From Branchiostoma floridae (lineage: Eukaryota > Chordata > Leptocardii > Amphioxiformes > Branchiostomatidae), in contig NC_049983.1 of the NCBI RefSeq assembly GCF_000003815.2, positions 25,133,664-25,197,663 on the forward strand: a stretch of DNA of 64,000 nucleotides, written 5' to 3'. The translations under genes were made by a program, and so were the position numbers. The notes beneath the pieces were generated by a model that searched no databases, had not been told where the DNA came from, and worked only from the letters and a program-made list of their open reading frames with translations. Shown here one piece after another: positions 26,801 through 36,226 of the stretch. How positions within the stretch are numbered: position 1 is the first letter of the stretch; the number at the start of each line of letters is the position of its first letter.

Positions 26801-29800
26801 TACTTTTGGCACTCAAAGAAAATTCCACTTATGGTAAAATACATACCCAGTATGTTGTTACACAAGATACGAGTCTGAACAAAATAGATGCAACCGTTGA
26901 ATATTCATTGTTTTCTTAGTGCTTGACCCAAGTACATGCAGATGATGTAACCCTAGCCTTGTATGTGTAAATTGTAGAGACTCAAGAAAGGTCCATGTAT
27001 ACAGACAATATTACAGTTGACACTGACATATACAATGTACTTTTTAACCTTAAAGTTGAAGTACATGTAACTAGTTAGAAATGGACTGTTGAAACAAATG
27101 GGTACAATGTGTAGGCTCCACCAAGGCCACATACTTTCTTTCTTACCCATATACGAGGGGCGTGCAAGAAGTAATGGCCCTGACCCGCTTCCAGTCGTCT
27201 GATCTAAATGAAATTTTGTATGTGTAATGATTCATATCTCTATGGGTTATGTTGCGAAAGACAGCTCTGAACTAATTGTGGTTTCTGATTTACTGGTGTT
27301 TTAACTTAGTCAGGTGCGAAATGGACCAGGTGTGAAATGGAACCAGTTGAGTGTCGCGCAGTGATCCGGTTTTTGTATTTGAAAGGACGCACACCAAAGA
27401 AGACTTTTGATGAAATAAATGAAACTTATGGTGATGATGCCCCATCATATGACCTTGTAAAACGCTGGCATCCTGAATTCAAACGTGGCCGGAAGTCTGT
27501 GGAAACAGCTCCCAGACCTGGTCGTCCCTCTTCTGCCATTGATGAGGCATCTGTTGGAGGACCAACCTGGGGTGTCCTACAAAAACGGTGTCCAGAGCTG
27601 CATCAAACGATGGGAGAAATGCATAACTCTGGGTGATTCCTATAAAGAGAATGACTAATATCTGTGCCAAGTTTCATTAATCTCCTGCTTTGGGAAATGG
27701 GTCAGGGCCATTACTTCTTGCACGCCCCTCGTATAGACCTTAAACCCTATTAGTTACTTTATTTGTGATACTAGTATTCACATCTGTACGTGTGCTGAAC
27801 TGACATTAACCAGAGGGTTTTAAACACTTTCAAGACCACAGAAATGTATTTCCAATCACGGGGTGCAGACCAGTACATAGTAACAGCTGGTTATATATAC
27901 ATCAGCATTTCTTTTACACCTTGTCAAAGACAGATATTGCAGCTCAAGTACATTAATCTATCACACAAGGGTCCAAAAGTCACACGGTTAATATGAATTC
28001 TGCAATGATTGATGTCAGAAAGCACTGCTAGGAAACAGGAATATCTTCTCAGGGTTGTTCCACATGTTACCATGGCTGAGAAAAGTATTACAAACCTTGA
28101 TGTACGTCATAACTGGACTTTGTAGGACCCAACCTTCATTGAAAGGTCATGACTGGCAAAGGTCCTTTCCTTAACCCTAACTTTGCTGCATAACCTTAGT
28201 AACCAGCACAGCTGTGGTCCTGAAAGACTTACCTCAGTACTTTGAAGGTTAAGCAGAAGGTTATTTTTGATAGTGTCATGGCTGCTCATGTGATTGCTGA
28301 TTGAAGTGGCTTTTTGATTACTCCATTTTTTGCCATCTATCATCGGCTAGTCATATGAAGCAATTTACAGTCAGCACTCTAAACTCTAAAGCAAGGTGAA
28401 TGTCATGTTATGTCAGCAAACCTTTTTTCCATTTTTTGCTAGAAAAATGTCCTAGGTGTAAAAATGGGTACCTGATTTTGATCTGTACTTTGTATAGTAT
28501 GTGGCACTGTTAAAATAAGTTACTTTGAGTGCAGTGCCACATTATTCCGTCTGTCAACAAGCAAATAAAGACAAAGAAAAACGATTATTCCGTGCGACTA
28601 ATTTTAATGTTTTTGTTGGTTTCCCCAGTCCTGATGAGAGTATTACCGGACACAGAAGAGCCACTGCACCTCAGTCTGCGATGGGGACCCAACAACACAC
28701 AGCACGAGTTTGTACTGCAGGAAAACGAGTTTACAGGAGAAATCATGGTGAGGAATGAACAGAAATAAATAATTTACTGGTCAAAAGGCTAGTGTGGGAC
28801 AGAAGAACCTGTACATGTAAATTGTTGATCAGTCACCAAGCCCTTGAATTAAGTCCTTTGTAATAGTCACTAGCTAGTTGTGGGCAGGGATGTCTTTTGT
28901 TAGTCAGTTCAAGCGCCACCAACTACTGTAAAAGCAGAAATGTTCGCGGTGGATTAATGTTTGCGGTTTTCGCGGTGACCACTTCACCGCAAACTTAAAA
29001 CCACCGCGAACATTTTTCTATTATGGTATTAGATTGCAGTCCATGGTGTTACCGCGAACTTAAATCCACCGCGAAAAGTCCTTTTCCCCGCTACCGCGAA
29101 ATTAAATCCCCGCGAACTTTAATGCATTTACAGTAACCATTCTAACCTTTTAGCCTAGCAGGTAGTGTGTTGGGTTTGTGAACTGCTGTTGTGAATATCT
29201 AATTCCAATTTTGCTCCTTGGATTCTACATTTGCCCCTGATAGATCAGCTTTGAGATTACCTGTACAGTGAACAAATGAATGAACTGGAAAAGAACAAAC
29301 TCTTTTCCCACCCCTTCAGTGGAAATTGCATTCAGCCTACAAGATTGCATTTTGTACTAGCCACTGAGTAATATCGTTTTGGGCAACCATGGCTGCATAC
29401 CACTGTACAATGATCTCCAAGCAAATCTATCAAAGGCAAAGACAGAATCCAAAGGACTAAACTGTTTGTATGTCTTCCTGGTCCCTATTTTGCCCATTGA
29501 AACCTGCTTTGAGATTACCTGTACAGTGAACAAATGAATGAATGAATTATGAATAAAACTTTTCTCTTCGCTCCAGTGGGATGCGTTCAGCCTACATTTG
29601 TACAAGATAGCACTTTGTACTAGCCACTGAATAATATCATTTTAGGCAAACATGGCTGCATACCACTCTACAATGATCTCCAAAGACTCCAGAATCCATG
29701 TCTTACTGGCCAGTTGGACACTGTTTTGTCCCTTGGATTCTGGATTTGCCCCCCCCCCCCATAGATCAGCTTTAAAACACTTTTCTCTCTCCCCGTCTCC

Positions 29801-29964
29801 AGTGGGATGCGTTCAGCCTGCCTGAGCTGCACAACTTCCTGACCATCCTGGACCGGGAGGAGGATGAGCACATGAGACAGGTGATGGACAGGTACAACAC
29901 TTACAAGGAGAAACTGGAGGAGGCTCTGCTGGGGGTCTCACCTGCTGTACAGTGCTCCGCATGA
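5822..29964 (+). CDS. RASSF1/5-like: RASSF1/RASSF5 (NORE1)-like Ras-association tumour suppressor, 8 exons
   Basis: Exons: 5822-6045, 6504-6706, 20206-20339, 22766-22873, 24061-24198, 24648-24813, 28629-28747, 29803-29964. All junctions are GT-AG and in phase, giving 417 aa; human NORE1A is about 418. Residues 1-75 are rich in His/Ser/Gln/Arg with HSQR repeats. Residues 112-160 form a C1 zinc finger (H-x12-C-x2-C ... CTYC-x4-H-x2-C-x7-C) split by intron 2. A Ras-association domain spans about 230-330 (FFLPRDTIKALHI, NPRKFALFE). A C-terminal SARAH helix (WDAFSLPELHNFLTILDREE) spans about 365-410. In vertebrates the family binds Ras/Rap GTPases through RA and MST1/2 kinases through SARAH. RA and SARAH resemble RASSF5 more than RASSF1, so it may represent the pre-duplication RASSF1/3/5 gene. 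A candidate poly(A) signal AATAAA lies at 30302. Confidence 0.93.
6600..8830 (+). repeat. 15-copy tandem array of the C1 half-exon with its splice donor
   Basis: The 3' part of RASSF exon 2 (from the codons for HLGHEFEV to the donor ACAT/GTGAGT) plus an AT-rich spacer of TTATTGATTATTGG units is repeated about every 140-160 bp. I count 15 copies beginning near 6601, 6744, 6895, 7044, 7188, 7335, 7492, 7644, 7792, 7937, 8079, 8237, 8374, 8538 and 8666. Only the first has an upstream acceptor (6503) and is a complete exon. The others are 1-3% diverged, most keep the zinc-finger frame and the donor, and the last copies form a ~300-bp higher-order pair (gtgacgtct / gtgtcgtct variants alternate). 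Confidence 0.95.
8831..10060. other. RASSF intron 2: dispersed repeats, no exon seen
   Basis: Segments at about 9180-9290 and 9700-9830 are diverged copies of one another (ggtggttatagcaaa ... gggtcattaacccttaatta). Pieces containing atgacgtcaaccaatcagaa and acgtgggccaatcagaaggc at about 9110-9170 and 9395-9450 are also related. This is probably one or two degraded mobile elements. No coding exon was recognised. Confidence 0.55.
10075..10192 (+). repeat. Duplicated segment, second copy at about 12070-12170
   Basis: The stretch acctgagagccccaggtgtg ... tttgagaccacttagcctc occurs here and again at about 12070-12170 in the same orientation, about 2 kb apart. Between the copies lie a DNA transposon, a LINE fragment and a SINE. 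Confidence 0.8.
10233..11219. mobile_element. Non-autonomous DNA transposon, ~987 bp
   Basis: The left end reads TATAGGGCTTATTCACGTGA and the right end is its imperfect complement, ending tgaataagccctata. Further inside, the ends also match as gccatcttggggtcca on the left and tggaccccaaaatggc on the right, so the imperfect inverted repeats reach at least 70 bp. No transposase frame is seen in the interior. Confidence 0.75.
11240..11640 (-). mobile_element. Non-LTR retrotransposon fragment (C-terminal end of RT ORF)
   Basis: On the minus strand the frame 11524-11252 reads RRWFLFGHILRMP followed by a basic LGRPREG segment. That is the usual ending after the reverse-transcriptase domain in several non-LTR (LINE) families (consensus R-WFGH-LRMP). 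There is no catalytic domain here, so it is a 5'-truncated relic. Confidence 0.6.
11850..11965 (-). mobile_element. tRNA-derived SINE (minus strand)
   Basis: On the minus strand a B-box-like GGTTCGAATCCCGGGAG follows an A-box-like TGGTGACAGCGATAGCGG at a pol III promoter distance. The arms do not fold into a canonical 72-base tRNA, so a SINE head is more likely than a functional tRNA gene. Confidence 0.55.
11966..13754. other. RASSF intron 2: no exon seen
   Basis: AT-rich intronic sequence. Segments at about 12190-12340 and 12400-12520 are weakly similar to each other and to 11690-11800 (gtggtgtagtgtagat ..., ttttgtcacatgtttgtgtt), suggesting an old tandem or dispersed repeat. Confidence 0.45.
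13755..13960 (+). mobile_element. tRNA-derived SINE (plus strand)
   Basis: A-box-like TGGCCCAACGGCTAGAGC at about 13772 and B-box-like GAGTTCGATACTCGCC at about 13815, followed by unrelated sequence and a T-run. The spacing fits a tRNA-derived SINE head. It is not a canonical tRNA. Confidence 0.55.
14340..14994 (+). CDS. Candidate alternative first coding exon of the RASSF gene (or an embedded gene)
   Basis: Open frame from ATG 14340 (second Met at 14355) through 218 codons to a possible donor TCAA/GTAATT, leaving phase 1. That is the phase accepted by the 20206 exon, so a transcript starting here could join the downstream RASSF exons; the weak donor and half-C1 product are caveats. Codon use is GC-rich and exon-like, unlike the AT-rich flanks, and the upstream 150 bp are GC-rich. 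The protein is acidic, with a Leu-rich N-terminus (LFQSPNLLTLLSDLDH), a basic patch (RRLQRHKKR) and a GDSGYSGSG tail. Vertebrate RASSF1C and RASSF5C/RAPL also use internal promoters with short first exons containing an SGYCS motif. I do not recognise the domain; read-through gives 235 aa ending at 15047. Confidence 0.55.
15048..16232. other. RASSF intron: no exon seen
   Basis: Contains a TTTA repeat at about 15196-15212 adjoining a LINE-tail-like segment (cattgtgacatagtcaagca). It also has several related pieces with the tgaatcaccctaaaa motif (15380, 15667, 15860), suggesting a degraded internal repeat. Confidence 0.4.
16233..16565. mobile_element. hAT-like MITE, CAGGGCTCG ends, TGCAGGTAA subterminal motif
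   Basis: Begins CAGGGCTCGCAAT and ends ggtatttcgagccctg. Inside are many copies of tgcaggta/tacctgca and the palindrome acctgcatatgcaggt near the right end. Related copies lie at 21114-21608, 50228-50602 and, partially, about 62965-63075. Confidence 0.75.
16790..17800. repeat. Degenerate ~250-bp tandem repeat in RASSF intron
   Basis: Three diverged units share in order tttgtcagggcaagac, tgacc or gaccaa, a cagctgtaactct-like piece, tctggcgcc and attatttgtcccaaaattgg. The second unit is at about 17225-17530 and a partial third at 17620-17795. Confidence 0.6.
18240..18600. mobile_element. Putative MITE with CGGGCAAGTAA subterminal motif
   Basis: Left end gcagggtttgacaagtccac, right end aagtggattttagttcaaac, which are imperfect inverted repeats. 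The motif cgggcaagtaa / acttgcccg recurs four to five times near the ends. The layout matches the CAGGG-ended elements elsewhere in the window. Confidence 0.55.
18601..20205. other. RASSF intron: repeat fragments, no exon seen
   Basis: At about 19690-19790 there is a fragment of the dispersed element whose fold-back copy is at 36012-36186 (aatctccaaacagatgctat ... gccataagatagtatcaaag). At about 19790-19815 lies a GACAAT microsatellite. Otherwise nothing recognisable. Confidence 0.5.
21114..21608. mobile_element. Two overlapping copies of the CAGGGCTCGAAAT MITE
   Basis: One copy starts at 21114 and a second, better preserved one at about 21265. The pair ends tttcgagccctg at 21608. Subterminal tgcaggtaa motifs and acctgcatatgcaggt palindromes are present twice. 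The flanks on both sides (actgtgta ... cagggctgtgttagat) are also related, so a local duplication is involved. Confidence 0.7.
22465..22560 (+). mobile_element. tRNA-derived SINE head
   Basis: A-box-like TGGCGTAATCGGTTGCATGC followed by B-box-like GTTCGAATCCCGGGAG. The region between is too long and unpaired for a genuine tRNA. Confidence 0.5.
24814..27150. other. RASSF intron 6, first part: LINE-tail fragment, no exon
   Basis: Two related segments at about 25400-25760 (attttcgagaatgcaaaaca / gttttcaagaatgcaaaaca) indicate an internal duplication. At 26740-26800 there is a copy of the 3' end of the LINE family also seen at 49834-49995 and 52026-52268 (gttacgccgaagggcgg, taccggctatat), with a GATACA-type tail. 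Confidence 0.5.
27154..27731 (+). mobile_element. Internally deleted mariner transposon with HTH remnant
   Basis: Inverted repeats beginning CGAGGGGCGTGCAAGAAGTA are identical for over 30 bp at both ends, and TA flanks each end as in Tc1/mariner. The ORF 27337-27639 encodes the N-terminal helix-turn-helix of a mariner transposase (ECRAVIRFLYLKGRTPK, APRPGRPSS). It then jumps to the C-terminal tail: CIKRWEKCITLGD lies just downstream in another frame. The central catalytic DDD region is missing, so the element cannot encode its own transposition. The identical ends suggest fairly recent arrival. Confidence 0.9.
27732..28628. other. RASSF intron 6, last part: nothing recognised
   Basis: No exon, repeat or RNA signature seen before the acceptor at 28627-28628. 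Confidence 0.5.
28924..29135. mobile_element. MITE, ACTGTAAATGCA ends with TTCGCGGT core
   Basis: Ends are actgtaaaagcagaaatg and its complement-like aatgcatttacagta. The interior holds repeated ttcgcggt / accgcgaa blocks able to fold into a hairpin. Three other copies occur at 34247-34455 (inverted), 37494-37662 (decayed) and 54550-54761. Confidence 0.85.
29340..29700. repeat. Diverged tandem duplication in RASSF intron 7
   Basis: The segment tgcattcagcctacaag ... tttgtactagccactgagtaa ... catggctgcataccactgta at about 29330-29420 recurs at about 29580-29680. Part of it (gggatgcgttcagcct) resembles the start of RASSF exon 8 at 29803, so this may be another copy of that exon edge. Confidence 0.6.
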
Positions 29965-29990
29965 CTCTCACCTGTCTCTCACCTGCCTTA

Positions 29991-30086
29991 CACATGAGAC
30001 AGGTGATGGACAGGTACAACACCTACAAGGAGAAACTGGAGGAGGCACTGCTGGGGGTCTCACCTGCCGTACAGTGTTCCGCCTGA
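29991..30086 (+). repeat. Duplicate of the RASSF terminal (SARAH) exon end
   Basis: From cacatgagacaggtgatgga to the stop TGA this repeats the last 96 bases of the final coding exon (29869-29964) with a few silent-looking changes. It lies in the 3'UTR, so it is not translated from the normal start. A further decayed piece follows at about 30190-30250. Confidence 0.9.
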
Positions 30087-30087
30087 C

Positions 30088-30116
30088 ACAAACAAACAAA
30101 CAAACAAACAAACAAA
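30088..30116. repeat. (CAAA)n microsatellite
   Basis: Run of acaaacaaacaaacaaac just after the duplicated stop region. Confidence 0.9.
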
Positions 30117-30249
30117 AATACATCCTTGCTGGGGTCTCACCTGCCGTACACCTGAGACAGGTCAGGTGAGAGACAGGTACAACATCTACACCTGCCTTAT
30201 GTTACACCTGAGACAGGTGATGTTCAGGTACAACACCTACAACAAGGAG

Positions 30250-33113
30250 AAGAGTTGCTATGTAACACAGTTCTTTGGTTAATAATTTATGGACCAGAAA
30301 AAATAAATGCTGGCTACTTCGTCAGTTTGTGTTTCGAAAGACATATTAATCTTGAAGGAAGAACTTGAAGAGTATGTAAAACTGGGAACAGTTACTATGT
30401 AAAACGTTGGGTAATACTTTTCTGTAGTTCTCGGACCAGATAAATGTTTTTGAAACTTAGTCAGCATGTACACCTTACAGTGTATGTAGACAACCATGCA
30501 ACTGGTACAAGATACCAGTTGCATGGACAGAAACCAAGGTTTGAGTCAAATGTTGATTGAACTCGGCATACTAGACTCAACTTTGAATTAGTGTGACAGC
30601 TTTGCAATCATGTTTTGAAAGTACAGTGCTCATGCCTGTACCCATTTTAGATTCATGGTCCATGCAAATAGTGACATGTTTCTGACCAAATTGTTTTATT
30701 TACGTTCATTTCAAGTACAGGTGCATGTAAATATTACCTTGTTTTTGATTTGCAATGAAGCTGGCTATGAAGCAACACACTTTCTGGCTATAGATTTTGG
30801 TTTGTCACAGAATTCAGGCAATGCCAAATCTGCAGTTTACGGTGAAATGGTTTGAACGTTTTCAATATTCCCTTTATGTAATTTAAGCCAGTCCGTAGTA
30901 ATAGCCTGGACTGTTTGATGTAAGTATAGGAGCGTAAACTAAACATTTGCTACACAGTTTATTCCTAGTGCCTTATACACACAGTGCTTATGAAATGGTG
31001 CCTCCAGAAAGGAAAAGATGTTCTTGTAGAAGTTAGAGTAAATCCTGTGTATCTAAGCCAGTGGCAATTTGGAACATGCAGAGATTCTATTAATAGGGTG
31101 CTAGAAGAGGTTAAAGTACCAGAATTATGTTGCTATATATGTCTTGTTTTTAGTTTTTGTTTGGCATATCCTTTTGCTTCAACTTAAAGAATTTTGGTGC
31201 AGATGTGATCTATGATCTCCTCCAATATGCCTAAATTTCCTTTTTTTAAGTTTGACTTACGTAAAAATGTAATTTTGAATAGGAGGTAAGTTGTAAATTA
31301 AGCACATAAGTTACATGTATACTGTCGCTAAGATTGTTGATGTTACAATAGTAGAGATATCAGGTATTGTACAACACAAAACCACCCTGAAATTTCTGGG
31401 ACTTTTTCAACAGTTCCAGGTAAACGCAAAGACTATATTAATGCAAAAAAGTAAGATTGTACATGTTGCCTTAAAGCCATTGTTATATGTAATAATTGTA
31501 AATTTGTTCATTTGGAACAATGGAAGCCAAAACTGCAATACAGATGAAGTAATTTATGGCAAGATGATGCCAACAAAAGTGCTTTTTCTACAGGCCAAAT
31601 TTAGAAGTGTAAATAATTTTGGATCTCAGAGAATATCTGAGTTTCAGGGTGGTTGTGAAGTGTAAATTTATTCTAAGTGTGTATTTTGCACCCTATGAAC
31701 GTACCAGAGTGAGTATGATACCAAAGAGGAAATATATTCAAAGTGTTTGTAAATTGTACAGCATTTGGAACGTTCAAAACAAACGAAAAGGTGAACATTT
31801 GGTAGCTCTCCTGAAAATGTATATTTATCATTGTAGGATATATTTAGGTAAATACAAGTGTAAAAAGAAAAAAGATGTAAAGTTTGGGCCAAATGTAATA
31901 CTATGAATAAGTTAAACTGGTATCTTCATTCACCATGAAAAATAGTTGTAAACTTCATATGTTAGTTTATTTTTGTCATGCCAAAAATGTTATTATGCAG
32001 ATGATACTATTAAATGTTTATTCCGTTATGTTGATTTAAGTTTTCTATATTTTGTGAACATATATTCTATTCAAAGTTCTTTTAAATTATACTTCCATGT
32101 TCTTTTATTGTCCTTATTCACACGTAAACAAGATTTAAATATTTACTGCTTCGTGCAAGTCTGAGTATTTCATGTTTTATTTCAAGCTCGCTATAGTGCC
32201 TTAGACTGTATCAGACTGAATTTGGCTGCTATACAAGAATGTAAGTGCGTAAAATTGAGTTGTTTGATTGGAAGGGCCAATCTGACAACGTTACCTACCA
32301 TATTGTTTGAGCTTTTTGCCCTTTCACTTTGATTTTCTAGAAAATATGACTTGTGAACAAAGTTGATTTTGTATCCTCTCTGAGGAGCTAAATCTATGGA
32401 TGACATCACCTTCAGTCAAATGCCAATGTGAGCTATACATGACTAGTAGCACGTCAGTTCTTTTGCATGTCGTGCAAAAACTGCTGCAGATTTAGAAAAT
32501 ATATGAATATTTGTGCCATGATTGTCAGGGATTCTTTTAGAACATGATTGCTCGCTATCTCTTGTAAAACGAACTTCACACTTAAGTTTAACTTTATTTA
32601 AATTGCATCGAGACAATACAGAATGCTGCACCAGGCAGCAAGATGCTGATGTTTACAAAGTTTACAAAGGTGGTCATCCATAAATTCAAGTTCCTGCATG
32701 TAGAGGTTGCAATCTGCTGGTAGTGATACCGATCGTAGTTTGTAATATTTTAAAATATTCACTTTAAAGACAGTGAGGACTGAGCAAAAGCCTCAAATAC
32801 ATTGTATACTTGTAGGTGCCAAAACTAGCTTTCACATATAGCCTAATTGGGAACAACTCATGCAAAAACTTTAGACATCATGGAAGAAATGATGATGTGG
32901 ATATTAAGTGAGTTTCTTGTGCCTTACAAGGAATCAAACTTTCCTTCAGCAATAAAGAAAGGAACTTTAAGAAGTTTGTATGTCTTGTGCATGTTTTTTT
33001 TAATACCTAAAGGCAGTATACCTGCCCTGTGGCGTAGCACACCAGCTTTGTAGGCAAGTGGTGTGGCGGTAGCTGGTTACAGTTACAGGACGGGTATGGA
33101 AATAATCCAATAC
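30250..33113. other. RASSF 3'UTR and intergenic sequence
   Basis: AATAAA at 30302-30307 is a plausible RASSF poly(A) signal. The following AT-rich 2.8 kb have several small open frames without domain signatures. I see no gene. Confidence 0.45.
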
Positions 33114-33467
33114 CAGGGCTCGAAATACTGGGTGCATGTGCACACAGGTGCACCCAAAATTGGAGTTGTGCACCCAATTTTTTTCTGTGGGTGCACAGGT
33201 GCACCCAAATATTTTCTTATGTTTATGTATGTAAAGATATCAAAGTATACTAGTATATATCATATTATTGACATCTAAGTGTTAGAGTGATAATAAAAAT
33301 GTCTGCCATGGTACTTGTTACTTGATAATTTGGTAGCTTGTAACTAAGTTTTATTATTAGGTTATTACTTAAATTTGAGTGGTGCACCCAAAAAATTTTT
33401 GGTGCACCCAATTTTTTAAGCTGGGTGCACCGGGACACCTAATCCCAAAAATGAATTTCGAGCCCTG
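33114..33467. mobile_element. hAT-like MITE, CAGGGCTCGAAAT ends, GGTGCACCCAA motif
   Basis: Ends cagggctcgaaatact and aatttcgagccctg are the same as in the tgcaggtaa family. The internal repeated motif differs: gggtgcatgtgcac and ggtgcacccaa replace acctgcatatgcaggt and tgcaggtaa. The shared backbone caaaattggagttgtgca shows common descent. Confidence 0.75.
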
Positions 33468-34246
33468 AGTATGTAGTACTAACCCTGAAATTGTCAATTA
33501 TACTCGTCTTGTAAATATTGTGCATGTAGTGTCAATTCTCATAATTCTAGCAAGGTACCCAAAGGCTGCCGCACACATGCACGCACCCTAACGAGCATGC
33601 ATGCATGCGTAGCACTCGCACACACAAACTGTTACTGGGGTCTTTTAATACAAGTCAAGAAATCACTCACAGAGGAAGTCTCACAACTGGTGTATTCAAC
33701 AACTTGAGACAAGAACTGAATACACCTCCTTAACACAGACTACTGGGAAGGAACCTTGTTGTATATACCTAATAAGCTGCTACTAAAACTGCAACAATTT
33801 TGCCAAGAAAAATGAATCATGATCAATGCAGATTTGCAGACTACACTTTTAAGCTGCTCATCAGTTGTATTTCATTGACATTTGGGTTTACATTTTACAA
33901 CACATCAAATTCCATATTCAATATAATCTGTAAAAGTTGTTCCCAACATGACAAGCCTTTAATTTGTGGCAATGTAAAGAGAGCTTATCTGTCACAGCTG
34001 TTGCTGAAAGGTCACTTTTTTTTTGCTTAGTTGCTTAAAGGCCTTAAAGAGTGTTGGCTGAGGCGTATTTAGTTTTACTGATATATGATAAATGTTAGGA
34101 TAGTTTTAGCCTGTGACTAACAATACTTGCAGCAACACTCACACTAGCCTGGGTACCATTTCTATAGTAACCAACGACTCAGTCTTTTTGCTTGCTCCCC
34201 TCTGCTGTGGTTAGCAAGACATAGTGAGAAGATTGAGCCAATGGTT

Positions 34247-34455
34247 AACTGTAAATGCATTTAAGTTCGCGGGATTTAATTTCGCGATGGCGGGAAAAGG
34301 GACTTTTCGCGGTGGATTTAAGTTCGCGATAACACCATCGACTGGTCTAAAACCATAATAGAAAAAATGTTCGCGGTGGTTTTAAGTTCGCGGTGAAGTG
34401 GTCACCGCAAAAACCGCGAACATTTATCCACCGCAAACATTTCTGCATTTACAGT
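34247..34455. mobile_element. MITE, ACTGTAAATGCA family, inverted orientation
   Basis: Begins actgtaaatgcatttaagtt and ends tttctgcatttacagta. The interior has ttcgcgg / ccgcgaa blocks as in the 28924 copy, read from the other strand. Confidence 0.85.
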
Positions 34456-34683
34456 ACTATGGAGGATTGTAGCAAGGCTAGCCTTCCTCTGGCCAGGCCT
34501 ATACATGGGAGGGGCTCCGTAATAAAGCCTTGAGTAATACCAGAGCCGACTCCATGGCCTGTCCATCCAGTTTTAAGCTGGGAGAAAACATGTTACACAG
34601 ACTAGGCTATCCTTCTTCACCTCCTTCATAGCTGACATTAGACAGTGTATGAAATAAGGCGAAGGCGCTTAGTTAAAGGAACC

Positions 34684-35020
34684 TAAAGCCTGGGGCACAA
34701 CCCGCCGTACGTGCAATTTGTCCGTACGTTTTTTGTGGAGGCCACGTCGGCCACGTATTCCTGAAAACATTCAGTCTGTACATGGCAGATGCGTCGCCCG
34801 TACTGGCACATACGGAGGGCGAATCCACAGCCCGAACGCAGAGAAAGTTCTGCATGCACTTAAATTTCTACGGCGTGTCTGCGTGCCCCAAATCCGTGGG
34901 ATTCGCCACGTGTTTGTACAGAGACGGTACTTACCACTTACGGATACCAAAAGATTGCCCACGTTTTGGCACGTAGACAGCACGCAGTTGCAAGTACGGC
35001 GGGTTGTGCCCCTAGCTTAA
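34684..35020. mobile_element. MITE with GGGGCACAACCCGCCGTACG ends
   Basis: Left end taaagcctggggcacaaccc, right end gggttgtgcccctagctta, inverted repeats of about 32 bp. GC-rich interior with cgtacg and ccacgt repeats; no transposase. Small open frames on both strands here are by-products of the element. Confidence 0.8.
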
Positions 35021-35036
35021 GCAAGATTACAGCATC

Positions 35037-35339
35037 AAAGTGGAAATATTCTGAATAAGGCAATCTGCATGATATTGACATCTACTGCACTGTATTATCA
35101 AATTTACATCATAATTTGATACTTTGAGCGGTTAAAAACAGCCCAGAGACAACTTGCACGAGGATATTCCTTATTATTGTACCCCCCCAAAATAAGGACT
35201 TGATCTGGAATCCTTGTGCAACTCATTCCCACGCTGTTTTTAATGGCTCAATTTATGAAATAATGATGTAAACGTGCTAAAATAATGCATTAGATGTCAA
35301 TATTATACAGACTGCCTTATTCAGAATATTTCCACTTTT
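35037..35339. mobile_element. Fold-back MITE, ~300 bp
   Basis: Left arm aaagtggaaatattctgaat with continuation aaggcaatctgcatgatatt; the right arm is its complement, ending gaatatttccacttt. Arms are about 60 bp. It lies immediately beside the preceding MITE. Confidence 0.8.
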
Positions 35340-36011
35340 AACAATGTGATATTGCTAAGGCTGCCTTTAAAGTACAGTCACACAAGTTTGGCACATTTCA
35401 AATCCCAACGTGGTGCTCTTAAAATATGGAAAGTGAATCTTCATCTTTACAGCAACTATGTCATGTATCATGAGCACTTATAATGACTCCTGATCTTGGC
35501 TAATAACTAATAATACGTAAATTAGAACTATCAACAGCTAATAAGTTAATTTAGCAAAACAAATGTAACACTTTAGCTAATGTGCACGCAACAATTTATT
35601 TCTAAGTCTCATAACACAGAAACAGATTGAATATATCAGGTGTTTTTTTAGAAAAAAATGGAAACAAAAGGAACTGTCACTTAACTTGAGACTAACCCAT
35701 CTTTGCATACCAACAAGCATTGTGCAAATTTTGTTCATATTTCATTTGTGCTTCTCTTCTGGAATGACACTGTAGCATTAAATAAGCAAATCTTTCAATA
35801 ACAAAGAACAAAATTATCTTTGCTGTTCATCAAATAATAAAATCTTAAACTCAAACTCTTTCTTTCCACAAAGCTACTTTAAGACATACATAAGCCAAGT
35901 TCACATTAATTTCATAAAATAAAGCAGTTTTTAGTAGAACTATAACATAATGACAGCAACGTCTGATTTCTTGGCAGCAAACTTATGGGAAACCACAGAA
36001 GTACACAAGGA

Positions 36012-36186
36012 GTAATCTCCAAGCAGATCCTACGGTAGCATAAGATAGCATCAAAAGCTGGCAAAGGAGTGAAGCCGGCTTAGGAGTATGTTTTGCTACC
36101 GGCCAAATTGACACCTTTTGGATGACTACACTCCTTGGTCAGTTTGGTACTATCTTATGCCATTGTAGGATCTGCTTGGAGATTAC
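36012..36186. mobile_element. Fold-back element, gtaatctccaagcagatcct arms
   Basis: The left arm begins gtaatctccaagcagatcct and the right arm ends aggatctgcttggagattac. Single-arm relatives occur at about 19690 and 55090. At 55090 the unit follows an RPRGIPPKRWKDQIAKD-coding segment, so the arm probably comes from a larger retroelement. Confidence 0.75.
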
Positions 36187-36226
36187 ACAAGGGGGGACGT
36201 GGTTTGGGGTTGTTCCAGTCAAGACG

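Noticed and set aside
27337-27636. Host gene with HTH domain
   Set aside because: It lies within matching mariner inverted repeats with TA flanks and joins N- and C-terminal transposase pieces, so it is a deleted transposon.
31315-31906. Two overlapping ~100-residue frames in AT-rich DNA downstream of RASSF
   Set aside because: No domain, no splice structure and low-complexity codon use; chance frames are likely.
34673-35020. Overlapping open frames on both strands
   Set aside because: The whole stretch is a GC-rich MITE with inverted ends; the frames are by-products.
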